From: Cyclobacteriaceae bacterium
Lineage (GTDB): Bacteria > Bacteroidota > Bacteroidia > Cytophagales > Cyclobacteriaceae
Assembly: GCA_022842845.1 (NCBI GenBank)
Contig: JALHOT010000012.1
Coordinates: forward strand, 5,299 to 69,298
Direction of reading: 5' to 3'
DNA: 64,000 bases
This document shows, piece after piece, positions 36,044 to 44,242 of the stretch. The notes below the pieces were generated by a model, which made no database searches, had not been told where the DNA came from, and worked only from the letters and a program-made list of their open reading frames with translations. How positions within the stretch are numbered: position 1 is the stretch's first letter; the number at the start of each line of letters is the position of its first letter. The position numbers were made by a program, and so were the translations under genes.

Positions 36044-37368
36044 ACCTTTTTTACAATAAGACTGGTTGTATCCTCCCCTACTACTTCAATTGATTCACCT
36101 TTTTCAATGTACTCGCCCCTTGTAAACGCATCAAAAATTCTTCCATCAATATCCACTTTGCCACTAGGCCGCATAATGGTTTGTGTTGTTCCTCTTTTAC
36201 CTTGCATAGGCCCAGGGAAAAAAGTAGCCACGTAACCTTTATTTTTATCTTGAGTGTCCATCAAAGCAATTTGCTGAAAGCGTTTTGATTCGGTGAGTTT
36301 GGCACCAGCAACAAACAATAAAATAATGCCGCCCAATAAGCCGCCAAAAGCTGCTGCAGCAGCATAGACTAAATCATTAGCTGGCACAAACTCAAAATCA
36401 AAGGCATCATTGTTCACCATAATGAGGATGAGCGAAATAACGGTTAATGAAATTCCTGCTATGCCTGCTATACCAAAACCAGGCAATACAAATATCTCTA
36501 CTGCAATTAAAGCCAGGCCGATAAACAATGCGATGATTTCCCAGTTATCTGCCAGTCCGTTGAGGTAATAGGGCACCAGATAAAGTACTAAGGCAACCGT
36601 GGCTGCCAGCAATGGAAAGCCAACCCCAGGGGTCTGCAGTTCGAAATAAATACCTCCAATAATAACGAGTATGAGAATACCTGATATAAAGGGATTAAGA
36701 AAAATGGCAACTACTTTGTCGGTAGCCGAAAGTTCAAAACGATCGATCTCATAATTACTTACTCGGTTGCGCTTAAGGATTTCTTCAATGGATTCAACTT
36801 TAGCTTCACAAAAATTATACGTAATCGCTTCAGTAGTTGTGAAGGTGATAATTTTACCCTCCTCTTTGATGCCTTCAATGACAATGCTTTCATCCACCAT
36901 CCCCTCAGCTATCTTAGGGTCGCGCCCATTTTGTTCTGCATTAGAACGCATTATGCCTCTCATGTATGACTGGTACTTATCGGGAGCCTTCTCACCACTG
37001 CCATCTACAACAGTAGCAGCTCCAATACTAGCTCCGGGAGCCATGTAAATACTATCGCAAGCTATCGATATTAAGGCACCGGCCGAGGCTGCATCTGAAT
37101 TGATAAAAACCCAAACAGGCTTTTCAACATCCATGATTTTATCTACAATTTCCTTGGCATCCGTCAGTACTCCACCATAGGTATCCATTTCTATAATAAT
37201 GATATCGGCCTCAGTCTTACGAGCATGCTCAAGGGCTAACTCAACATACCTGTTTGTTCTAGGGTCTATCTCAGACTTAATTTCCATCACCATTACTCTT
37301 TGGGTGCTGCCCTGTCCAAAAGACAGAATAGGAAGTAATACAAAGGCAATCCAACTAATCAATTTCAT
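36040..37368 (-). CDS. NfeD-family membrane serine protease
   Basis: 442 residues. A signal peptide is followed by a ClpP-like serine protease domain (about 25-210: EMDTYGGVLTDAKEIVDKIM, SDAASAGALISIACDSIYMA, with the nucleophile in DAASAGALIS and GASIGAATVVDG). Four or five membrane helices follow (about 225-370) and a C-terminal OB-fold NfeD domain (about 385-442: RPSGKVDIDGRIFDAFTRGE). NfeD proteins pair with stomatins in membrane quality control; no stomatin gene is adjacent here. The stop overlaps the kdsB start. Confidence 0.93.
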   Translation of the reverse strand: MKLISWIAFVLLPILSFGQGSTQRVMVMEIKSEIDPRTNRYVELALEHARKTEADIIIIEMDTYGGVLTDAKEIVDKIMDVEKPVWVFINSDAASAGALISIACDSIYMAPGASIGAATVVDGSGEKAPDKYQSYMRGIMRSNAEQNGRDPKIAEGMVDESIVIEGIKEEGKIITFTTTEAITYNFCEAKVESIEEILKRNRVSNYEIDRFELSATDKVVAIFLNPFISGILILVIIGGIYFELQTPGVGFPLLAATVALVLYLVPYYLNGLADNWEIIALFIGLALIAVEIFVLPGFGIAGIAGISLTVISLILIMVNNDAFDFEFVPANDLVYAAAAAFGGLLGGIILLFVAGAKLTESKRFQQIALMDTQDKNKGYVATFFPGPMQGKRGTTQTIMRPSGKVDIDGRIFDAFTRGEYIEKGESIEVVGEDTTSLIVKKV

Positions 37369-37549
37369 AAGGTAGATTTTTGTTAAAAATACAGAAAGAC
37401 AAGAGCAGAATAAAAGCGTAAACCATTAAAATAGGCATAGTTTTCACTTCAAAGCTGTTTAACGAATTAAGCCTCGATTAATGAGAATTTTGGCCGGTAT
37501 TTTGATATTACTTTGTTACTTTACATCGTTTAAGTTTCGTTTGTAGCGT

Positions 37550-38578
37550 ATGATGACACTTTTTGCACTCATTACATCTTTTTCATTCTTTACTGCTCCT
37601 GTCGACTCTATTGGGAAGGAAACCATCAATGGTAAGATTTATGTGCTACACAGGGTAGAATTAAAAGAAACGCTCTATGGAATATCCAAACGATATGGTA
37701 CTACTGTAGATGCTATCTTACAGCAAAACCCAACAGCAGATGGAGGACTGGAAGTTGGCCAGATTATTAAAGTTCCTTACGTAAGTTCTCCCAAAAAAGT
37801 TACCAACGCATCCGGCAAGCATATTGTAACAGAAAAAGAAACCCTCTATTCTATTGCACGGCTCTATGGAATTTCTGTAGACGAGCTAAGACAACTTAAT
37901 AAGCTTAATGCAGATGCCTTGTCAGTAGGCCAGGAACTAATGGTTAAACGAAGTTCCAATAATGTTGAAATCCCTGCTTCTAAAAACACTTCCATTAATC
38001 CGCAGCAAGTAAAAGGTGTACATACAGTGGCTGCCAAAGAAACTTTATTCTCTATTTCCAGACAATACAACATCACAGTTGAGCAACTTAAACTATGGAA
38101 TAGTCTTGCTGGCAACGAATTAAAGCTTGGACAGACATTATTCGTTGTTGCGCCTGAGCATGAAGCGACCAAAACCAATGTACCCGTCATTGCCCAACAG
38201 AAAACAGTGGTGAATACACCTGCTCCCAATCAAACAACTCATACGAATCAACCTGTACAACCTGTCATTTCTACGCCAGTAAAGATATCTGAGGCCTATA
38301 AGGATGGTAAGGAAGTAAAGGAAGCTGGTTTAGCTGAATTGATAGAGGGCACTCAGGGTAATCGAAAATATCTGGCCTTACACAGAACTGCCCCTATAGG
38401 AACTATTCTAAAAGTAAAGAATCAAATGAATGACCGCGAAGTTTTTGTACGGGTCATCGGACAATTACCCGATATCGGTGGTAATGATAAAGTATTGATC
38501 AAAATTTCCAAATCTGCTTATGAGAGGCTAAGTGCCATCGATCTTAAGTTTATGGTAGAAGTGACTTGGTATAAATAA
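37550..38578 (+). CDS. Secreted LysM x3 plus RlpA-like double-psi barrel protein
   Basis: 342 residues, signal peptide at 1-20. Three LysM domains follow at about 28-75, 88-130 and 158-203 (VELKETLYGISKRYGTTVDA, VTEKETLYSIARLYGISVDE, AAKETLFSISRQYNITVEQL), separated by a Ser/Asn/Lys linker. A Pro/Thr/Gln linker (about 205-245) precedes a C-terminal RlpA-like double-psi beta-barrel (HRTAPIGTILKVKNQMNDRE, GNDKVLIKISKSAYERL). It lacks the conserved catalytic His-Asp pair I would look for in active lytic transglycosylases, so activity is uncertain. It should bind peptidoglycan in the periplasm. Confidence 0.88.
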   Translation: MMTLFALITSFSFFTAPVDSIGKETINGKIYVLHRVELKETLYGISKRYGTTVDAILQQNPTADGGLEVGQIIKVPYVSSPKKVTNASGKHIVTEKETLYSIARLYGISVDELRQLNKLNADALSVGQELMVKRSSNNVEIPASKNTSINPQQVKGVHTVAAKETLFSISRQYNITVEQLKLWNSLAGNELKLGQTLFVVAPEHEATKTNVPVIAQQKTVVNTPAPNQTTHTNQPVQPVISTPVKISEAYKDGKEVKEAGLAELIEGTQGNRKYLALHRTAPIGTILKVKNQMNDREVFVRVIGQLPDIGGNDKVLIKISKSAYERLSAIDLKFMVEVTWYK

Positions 38579-38592
38579 GATTAGCTACCAAG

Positions 38593-39414
38593 CTACATAA
38601 CAGGCTTCTGTAGCACGAAACGATAGTACTTTCTGCTGCCATCTTTTAAAGTCAAGTAGAATTTTGATCCTACTACCCCAGCAAATTCAGCAAACAATTT
38701 CTGCCATTTTTCCGGCACCAACTTACGGATACGCTCTTGTTTGGTATTATCTTCTTCCTCTATTGAACGAATCACATTAGCACTGATATTCTCCTCTTCC
38801 AGCAAACGCATACCGGAATCTTTTAACTGTTGCTGTAAAGTTTCCATGTTCTCTACATTGGCCTGATTTCGGAAATCTACCATTAAAAAATAACCACCAG
38901 GCCGCAATACGCGCTTCACCTCACTCAAAAACTTTGTGACAGAGCCGTAGGCATGGCAAGACTCAACATTAACCACAATGTCAACACTGCTATCGGGCAA
39001 TGGTATAGCCTCAGCACTTCCTTGGATAAACTTTAAGTTAGGTAATTGGTGCATGGAGTTAGCGAGATCCACTGCACTTTGCGCTAAATCAAGCCCCACG
39101 TAAGAGGCCGGCTTAAAATGAGAGGCAAGGTGCTTGGCACCACCGCCTCTGCCACTGCCCACCTCCAACACTGCTTTGCCTTCCATAGGCACTTTGGCGC
39201 CCAGGTAATGATACATTTGCAATGGGTAACGTTGTATAGTAGAATCATTCGGCAGGTCCAATGGCGCCTCACTCGGATTTGGCACATAGCCATAATTCAT
39301 AAAATGCCAGTCGGTAGCTGGGATTTTCTTAGCTAATAACTCGTAAGTGACTTTTGCATTTAAGCGTTTGAACCAGGCAAAACGCTTGAGCACATGAATA
39401 ATAAACTTGATCAT
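38593..39414 (-). CDS. SAM-dependent methyltransferase (phthiotriol-MT-like)
   Basis: 273 residues from ATG at 39414, chosen because upstream residues to 39498 look unlike coding sequence and do not belong to the fold. The Rossmann core starts with motif I VLEVGSGRGGGAKHLA, then YVGLDLAQSAVDLA, FIQGSAEAIPLPDSSVDIVV and LRPGGYFLMVDF. The N-terminal NYGYVPNPSEAP resembles lipid and polyketide O-methyltransferases. The substrate is unknown. It converges on the LysM gene and diverges from the VOC gene. Confidence 0.85.
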   Translation of the reverse strand: MIKFIIHVLKRFAWFKRLNAKVTYELLAKKIPATDWHFMNYGYVPNPSEAPLDLPNDSTIQRYPLQMYHYLGAKVPMEGKAVLEVGSGRGGGAKHLASHFKPASYVGLDLAQSAVDLANSMHQLPNLKFIQGSAEAIPLPDSSVDIVVNVESCHAYGSVTKFLSEVKRVLRPGGYFLMVDFRNQANVENMETLQQQLKDSGMRLLEEENISANVIRSIEEEDNTKQERIRKLVPEKWQKLFAEFAGVVGSKFYLTLKDGSRKYYRFVLQKPVM

Positions 39415-39514
39415 CGGTCTAGAAAAGGTCCGGCAATATAAGATTATTCGATGAATCCCAAGGCCAGTATTATTCGTAAAACATTTTGGTAATTTCATTT
39501 TAAAAAACTAGGCC

Positions 39515-39892
39515 ATGAAAAACAGTATTCTTGGATTACGAACAGTTATTTATAAGGTCACTGACCTTGATCAAGCTAAAGCCTGGTATACAAAAGCCTT
39601 TAAGGTGGCACCATACTTTGATGAAGTATTTTATGTAGGCTTCAACGTGGGTGGCTATGAACTTGGACTTTTACCAGAGGAAGGTGATACAGCTAAGGCA
39701 TCTAACGTAGTGACCTATTGGGGTGTAGAGAAAATTGAAGATGAATACCAGCGTTTTCTTAGTATTGGGGCGAGTGCTCATGAAACACCCAATAATGTAG
39801 GGGGAGATATTATGGTGGCTACCGTTAAAGACCCATGGGGCAATTGCATAGGTCTTATTTACAATCCCGAGTTTAAACTATCAGAAGCATGA
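39515..39892 (+). CDS. VOC-family (glyoxalase-like) protein
   Basis: 125 residues in two beta-alpha-beta-beta-beta halves: LRTVIYKVTDLDQAKAWYTK and GGDIMVATVKDPWGNCIGLI. Metal-binding candidates are less clear than in glyoxalase I: no conserved His or Glu set stands out, so it may be a non-catalytic or resistance-type VOC protein. The following gene overlaps by 4 bp, so the two are co-translated. Confidence 0.85.
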   Translation: MKNSILGLRTVIYKVTDLDQAKAWYTKAFKVAPYFDEVFYVGFNVGGYELGLLPEEGDTAKASNVVTYWGVEKIEDEYQRFLSIGASAHETPNNVGGDIMVATVKDPWGNCIGLIYNPEFKLSEA

Positions 39893-40251
39893 TTGTCGCT
39901 ATTACTTCTCTCAGACTTAGAAGCCTTTCCGGGTTTTTCAGTCTCAGCTGGCATGGTTTACAAATCTCCAGGCAATCGAAAAGACAACATGGATTCTTAT
40001 CTTTAAAAAATACAGGCTTTGGTTACGATCATTATACTATAAGCGCGTGGAGTACAGAGGAGAATATGAAAGTCTTTGCCAGGTCTGGCGCACATTTGGA
40101 CGCTATGAAAAAGAGTGCTAAACTATCTACTACCATAAGAACATATGTTTACCAAACAGATGCTTTGCCTGGATGGAAAGAAGCCAAACACCTAAAAAGT
40201 TCTTCATTATCACTAAAAAAGAAGAAAGGAGGATGCCCTCCTCTCCTGTAA
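39889..40251 (+). CDS. DUF3291/ABM-like small protein coupled to the VOC gene
   Basis: 120 residues. The core GFGYDHYTISAWSTEENMKV, FARSGAHLDAMKKSAKL and RTYVYQTDALPGWKEAKHL resembles the dimeric ferredoxin-like antibiotic-biosynthesis-monooxygenase/DUF3291 group. The start ATG overlaps the VOC stop by 4 bp. The last residues (KKKKGGCPPLL) are low-complexity and cysteine-containing. I cannot give a substrate. Confidence 0.65.
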   Translation: MIVAITSLRLRSLSGFFSLSWHGLQISRQSKRQHGFLSLKNTGFGYDHYTISAWSTEENMKVFARSGAHLDAMKKSAKLSTTIRTYVYQTDALPGWKEAKHLKSSSLSLKKKKGGCPPLL

Positions 40252-40261
40252 TGTTTATGAA

Positions 40262-40948
40262 TTACTTTAATTGAAAATTGATGGCCTGTACCATACGCAC
40301 ATTAACGGGAACGCCTCTTTGTTTTCCTGGTGTCCACTTCGACATAGCCAAAACCCGAATAGCTTCTTCATCACAGCCATCGCCTACGCCTTTAATAATT
40401 TTCATATTGGTAAGCCTTCCGTTTTTACCTACTGTAAACTCTATGAATACCCTTCCTTCGGTGTGATTGCGCTGAGCCTTCAATGGATATTTCATGTGCT
40501 TCTTGAGTAGTTTATAAAAACCCTCCAAGCCACCCTCCGGCATGGGCATATTCTGTACAATTCTAAAAGTATCTTCAGGCATTGGCTCTTCAGGAAAAGA
40601 TTCAACGGTAACATCAACAGGGCCTGTAGAACTTGTTAGCGGCTCCACTACCAAGGCTGGGTTATCTATCGGAATCGTAGGTTCATCTTTTACGGCTACA
40701 ATTTTATCCGGATTAACAACCTGAATCTTTTTTAGCACTGGTTCATCAGGCTTAACCTCACGAATCATAGGCTCAACCAAGGGCATACCCAGGAGAGAGG
40801 CTTCTTGTGGCAATACCATCTTGTCAACTTTTTGAACGCTCCATTCAAAGAGTATAATCACTACCAACAAACTTACGATAAGGCTTGCTCCAAAAATAAG
40901 CGGGCGATAATGGTGCACATCATACACAGGATTTTTCTTAGGTTCCAT
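40262..40948 (-). CDS. TonB-family energy transducer
   Basis: 228 residues. A membrane helix at about 17-37 (PLIFGASLIVSLLVVIILFE) anchors it in the inner membrane, followed by a Pro/Val/Glu-rich periplasmic spacer, and a C-terminal TonB domain (about 140-228: KYPLKAQRNHTEGRVFIEFT, EEAIRVLAMSKWTPGKQRGV). TonB links the ExbBD proton motor to outer-membrane receptors. No exbB or exbD is adjacent. It ends 10 bp from the 3' end of the convergent plus-strand gene. Confidence 0.92.
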   Translation of the reverse strand: MEPKKNPVYDVHHYRPLIFGASLIVSLLVVIILFEWSVQKVDKMVLPQEASLLGMPLVEPMIREVKPDEPVLKKIQVVNPDKIVAVKDEPTIPIDNPALVVEPLTSSTGPVDVTVESFPEEPMPEDTFRIVQNMPMPEGGLEGFYKLLKKHMKYPLKAQRNHTEGRVFIEFTVGKNGRLTNMKIIKGVGDGCDEEAIRVLAMSKWTPGKQRGVPVNVRMVQAINFQLK

Positions 40949-41108
40949 ACATTAAGGATTTAGGTTAATTGAATAGAACCGCGCGGCAATTCAACTGTTA
41001 TTACAGGTGAATTAAACATGTTTGCCCTCAGAATTCCGCCAACTGAAAAAAGTCACAAGCATTTGTTCCTTCAATTATCATAAGATTAAGGATTGTTTGT
41101 AGTTTAGT

Positions 41109-42227
41109 ATGAATAATCAGCCCATGAACACAGGAAGTAAGGTTTGGAAAGAATACTGGCAGGAAGAAGTAGATGCTGCCTACCTGTATCAGGTATTAGC
41201 GAGTAAAACACTTGATGAAAAAGAAAAAGGTGCTTACCTCAAGCTTTCTTCTATAGAGGATAAGCATGCACAAGCCTGGGAAAAATTACTGAAAGAACAA
41301 GGAACAGTTGTTCAAGCCCGAAAGCCTTCCTTTAAGGCTCGCGCTTTGGCAAAAATTACCGAAACAATTGGACCTGCGCTACTGTCCGATTGGCTGAAGA
41401 AAGAAGAAAGTTCAGAAGTAAAATCATATTTAAATTTATACAAGACCAGCAACGACACCGGTACAAAAAACCTAGCGCTTAAACTTGCACAAGACTCTGC
41501 CATGCATGCAGAACAGTTAGGCAAGATGAGCAATACGAGTACAGAACCCTGGCACCGTACTGAATCGGGAGGATTACTGCGCAATGTAGTGTATGGTTTT
41601 AATGATGGCCTCACAGCAAATTTTGGTTTACTCGCAGGCGTAGTGGGCGCCAGTGCCACACCAGAAATTATTCTATTAAGTGGCTTAGCCGGAACTTTGG
41701 CGGATGCCTTATCGATGGGTTCTTCAGGATATTTAGCCGCCAAAAGTGAAAAAGAAGTCTACGAAAAAGAGCGTAGAATGGAGGCGGATGAAATTCGCTT
41801 AATGCCAGAACTAGAAACAGAAGAGTTGGCAGCCATTTACGAAACAAAAGGTATTGAAGCTTCGAGAGCCATGAGCATGGCCAAAGAGGTAATGGCAGAT
41901 CCAGAAAAAGCATTGGAAGAAAAAGTGAAAGAAGAGTTGGGTATCAGTGCTGAAGAAATAAGTCCGATGAAAGAAGCCTGGATTACAGGCCTGGCCACTG
42001 CTATTGGTGCGATCATTCCTGTGATTCCTTTCTTTTTCTTGGAAGGCATGCCTGCCGCCTGGCTTTCCTTTGCACTTGCCATGCTGGCCCACTTCGCAGT
42101 GGGTGCAGCCCGCAGTTTCTTTACTGGAAAAGGCTTATGGAAAAGTGGATGGGAAATGTTAGTTGTTGGCTTTGGTGTAGCTGCGGTAGGCTATTTCCTG
42201 GGTGAGTGGCTGATGAAATTACTCTAA
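41109..42227 (+). CDS. Ferritin-like/VIT1 fusion (MbfA-like iron or manganese transporter)
   Basis: 372 residues. The N-terminus (about 10-130) is a rubrerythrin-like helical domain (YWQEEVDAAYLYQVLASKTL, LSSIEDKHAQAWEKLLKEQ, LALKLAQDSAMHAEQLGKM) with Glu and His residues in diiron-like positions, although one expected Glu looks replaced. The C-terminus (about 150-372) is a VIT1/CCC1 transporter: GGLLRNVVYGFNDGLTANFG, LADALSMGSSGYLAAKSEKE, and several membrane helices. MbfA-type proteins export iron or store it against oxidative stress. The metal specificity is inference. It stands alone. Confidence 0.88.
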   Translation: MNNQPMNTGSKVWKEYWQEEVDAAYLYQVLASKTLDEKEKGAYLKLSSIEDKHAQAWEKLLKEQGTVVQARKPSFKARALAKITETIGPALLSDWLKKEESSEVKSYLNLYKTSNDTGTKNLALKLAQDSAMHAEQLGKMSNTSTEPWHRTESGGLLRNVVYGFNDGLTANFGLLAGVVGASATPEIILLSGLAGTLADALSMGSSGYLAAKSEKEVYEKERRMEADEIRLMPELETEELAAIYETKGIEASRAMSMAKEVMADPEKALEEKVKEELGISAEEISPMKEAWITGLATAIGAIIPVIPFFFLEGMPAAWLSFALAMLAHFAVGAARSFFTGKGLWKSGWEMLVVGFGVAAVGYFLGEWLMKLL

Positions 42228-42241
42228 AAGGGATGACTGCT

Positions 42242-42739
42242 TTATTGAAAGGCAGTCTTTTCTTTTAAAGCCTCCACTACGTTGTACACAATCGGGCACA
42301 TGGCATAATTGTTCATGAGACTTTTCCACCTATACTTGATGTTGGGTTGATCCAGGTGCGGATAATCCGCACAGGATGCGGGCCTGTTATTGTAAATGGT
42401 ACAACGCTCGCTTTGTAAAAAAATGCAGGGCTGACATTTCAGAAAGTGAATACCTGTACCAGTCTCTTGGCCAACATACTGTTGCTGAAATTCAGCAGTG
42501 CTCAGTTTCTTCAGATCAGCGAGACGTTTCACCTCATCTTGTGTTACTGGTGGCTCTAAAACTTTACAACAATTACCGCATCTCGTACAATCGATAGCTG
42601 GTGCAATTTTATCATTCAGTTCCTGTACATAAGAATCTACTAACTGGGTAGGTATCGGCATTAGAAAAGTTTTGAAACGCTTATTCTCCTCGCGGTTTGC
42701 ATCACTCTTCTGTTTGATAATGTCTAGAGATAAAATCAC
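42242..42739 (-). CDS. YkgJ-family cysteine cluster protein
   Basis: 165 residues from GTG at 42739. A longer frame to ATG 42787 exists, but the first 16 residues (MKRCRPKGHIFFVILD) do not resemble the family. The cysteine cluster is IDCTRCGNCCKVLEP, with later CQPCIFLQSERCTIYNNRP-like segment and CADYP, as in YkgJ proteins thought to bind a metal or Fe-S cluster. Function unproven. It lies 15 bp from the convergent ferritin-VIT1 gene. Confidence 0.85.
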   Translation of the reverse strand: MILSLDIIKQKSDANREENKRFKTFLMPIPTQLVDSYVQELNDKIAPAIDCTRCGNCCKVLEPPVTQDEVKRLADLKKLSTAEFQQQYVGQETGTGIHFLKCQPCIFLQSERCTIYNNRPASCADYPHLDQPNIKYRWKSLMNNYAMCPIVYNVVEALKEKTAFQ

Positions 42740-42838
42740 ATCTAAAATTACAAAAAAGATGTGGCCTTTCGGCCGACATCTCTTCAACGCTATGGCAAGG
42801 TTAAAATCTTTGTATTCAAATTGAAAGTCAAAATTGTA

Positions 42839-43186
42839 TCAGGCTACCTTCTTCCATTGGCTTTGGTTTTTAAACAAGAGGCGCGCAATGCGATTACAGA
42901 CTTCATATTCTTCGCGCTTTTCGAAACTCTTAATCATACCCCGCAAGGCTTCAATGTAAAAATCCTCTTCAATATAGTATCCTTGCCCCAGGTAAATCCT
43001 TCCGGCAGGCAAGCCTGAAAAATGGGCCTCTATATATTCCAGTATTTCTGTTTCAGATAATGGCTTTTGCTCCGGATAGTTAAAAAACCGCTCCCGACTG
43101 GGCTCGTAGCCAAAACCAGTCACCACATTTTTGTAAAAACGTTTGATAACCAACTCTGATGCAATATTTGGTGAAGCTGTTTTCAT
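42839..43186 (-). CDS. Hypothetical protein, unknown family
   Basis: 115 residues from ATG at 43186; upstream in-frame residues to 43309 have the look of non-coding sequence (many Cys, Tyr, Ser) and overlap the divergent regulator. Recognisable segments are VIKRFYKNVVTGFGYEPSRE, FSGLPAGRIYLGQGYYIEED and FYIEALRGMIKSFEKREEYE. No signal peptide and no membrane helix. It is divergent from the WYL regulator (gap 87 bp), which might control it, by position only. Confidence 0.65.
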   Translation of the reverse strand: MKTASPNIASELVIKRFYKNVVTGFGYEPSRERFFNYPEQKPLSETEILEYIEAHFSGLPAGRIYLGQGYYIEEDFYIEALRGMIKSFEKREEYEVCNRIARLLFKNQSQWKKVA

Positions 43187-43273
43187 AGTTCTTTTGCTTA
43201 ATTGATGATACGAAGTAAACAAAGAGCTGTGACAGCTTGTGTCAATGATGAAATACTCGTAAATCGTAGCATC

Positions 43274-44197
43274 ATGAAAAAAGTAAAAGAGACAGCCGAT
43301 ATACCCCAAGCCAAGATTTTAAGGGTTTTCCAGCTTATTGGGCTACTAAAAAGTGGTGGCCGTACGGTTAACCAGCTGGCACAGCAACTGGATGCCAATG
43401 CTCGCACTATCTATCGATACTTTAAACTATTAGAAGAGTTAGGCTTCATGATCGATCAGGACTTCCATGGTAAATTTTTCATACACCGTGAAGATGGCGA
43501 AAACCCAGAAGATCGGTTTTCTTTGGAAGAAGTGACCATGATGCGGCAACTCCTCCAAAGCGGAGCCAGCGGCCATCCCTTACAAGAAGCTATGCTACGC
43601 AAACTCTCCTTTCACTCAGAGGCCAGGGATCTGCCTGAGCAATTCTTAAAAATGAGAGTGGCCAAATTATTCAGAACCCTGAACGAAGCCATTGAAGGAA
43701 AAAAACAAGTGTTACTGAAAAGCTACCACTCCGCCAACAGCCAGGAAATTAACGACAGGCTGGTTGAGCCCTTTCAGTTTGGAGAAGGATTTCAATCTGT
43801 ATTGGCACTTGACACAAAAGATAAACAGAGTAAGTATTTTAAACTCGAACGCATTGGTGAAGTAGTTGTGTTAGATAAGCCCTATAAATTTGAAGCACTC
43901 CATCAGAAAAATGCTACTGATATATTTGGGCTGAGTGGCCGTAAGCAAATTTGGGTAAGTATGCGACTGAGTCTTAAAGCTTGCATGCTGCTGCGTGAAG
44001 AGTTTCCGCTGTCAGTCAAGTACATTGAAAAAGACAATGAATCAGAGGAAAAGAGCTACTTGTTCAATGGCCCCGTTTTACATTTCAAAGGCATTGGCCG
44101 ATTTGTCATGGGCCTGGCTGATGAAATTACCATTACCTCACCTCCTGAGTTTAAACAGTATATCAAAGACATACTGAAACAACAGAAATTAGTGTAA
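43274..44197 (+). CDS. HTH/WYL-domain transcriptional regulator
   Basis: 307 residues from ATG 43274. The N-terminal HTH_11 domain (about 10-70: LRVFQLIGLLKSGGRTVNQL, LDANARTIYRYFKLLEELGF) binds DNA; a WYL-type ligand domain follows (about 140-220: LKSYHSANSQEINDRLVEPF, GEGFQSVLALDTKDKQSKYF, in which the WYL tripeptide is not conserved). A C-terminal extension completes it. WYL regulators respond to nucleic acid or small ligands. The helicase follows after 45 bp on the same strand and may be co-transcribed. Confidence 0.82.
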   Translation: MKKVKETADIPQAKILRVFQLIGLLKSGGRTVNQLAQQLDANARTIYRYFKLLEELGFMIDQDFHGKFFIHREDGENPEDRFSLEEVTMMRQLLQSGASGHPLQEAMLRKLSFHSEARDLPEQFLKMRVAKLFRTLNEAIEGKKQVLLKSYHSANSQEINDRLVEPFQFGEGFQSVLALDTKDKQSKYFKLERIGEVVVLDKPYKFEALHQKNATDIFGLSGRKQIWVSMRLSLKACMLLREEFPLSVKYIEKDNESEEKSYLFNGPVLHFKGIGRFVMGLADEITITSPPEFKQYIKDILKQQKLV

Positions 44198-44242
44198 TTC
44201 ATAATCTTTCGAATGGCCTATGGCTAAACGATTCAATACTTC

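Noticed and set aside
41811-42092. Minus-strand open frames opposite the VIT1 domain
   Set aside because: Antisense shadows of membrane helices (many Phe, His, Cys), no family.
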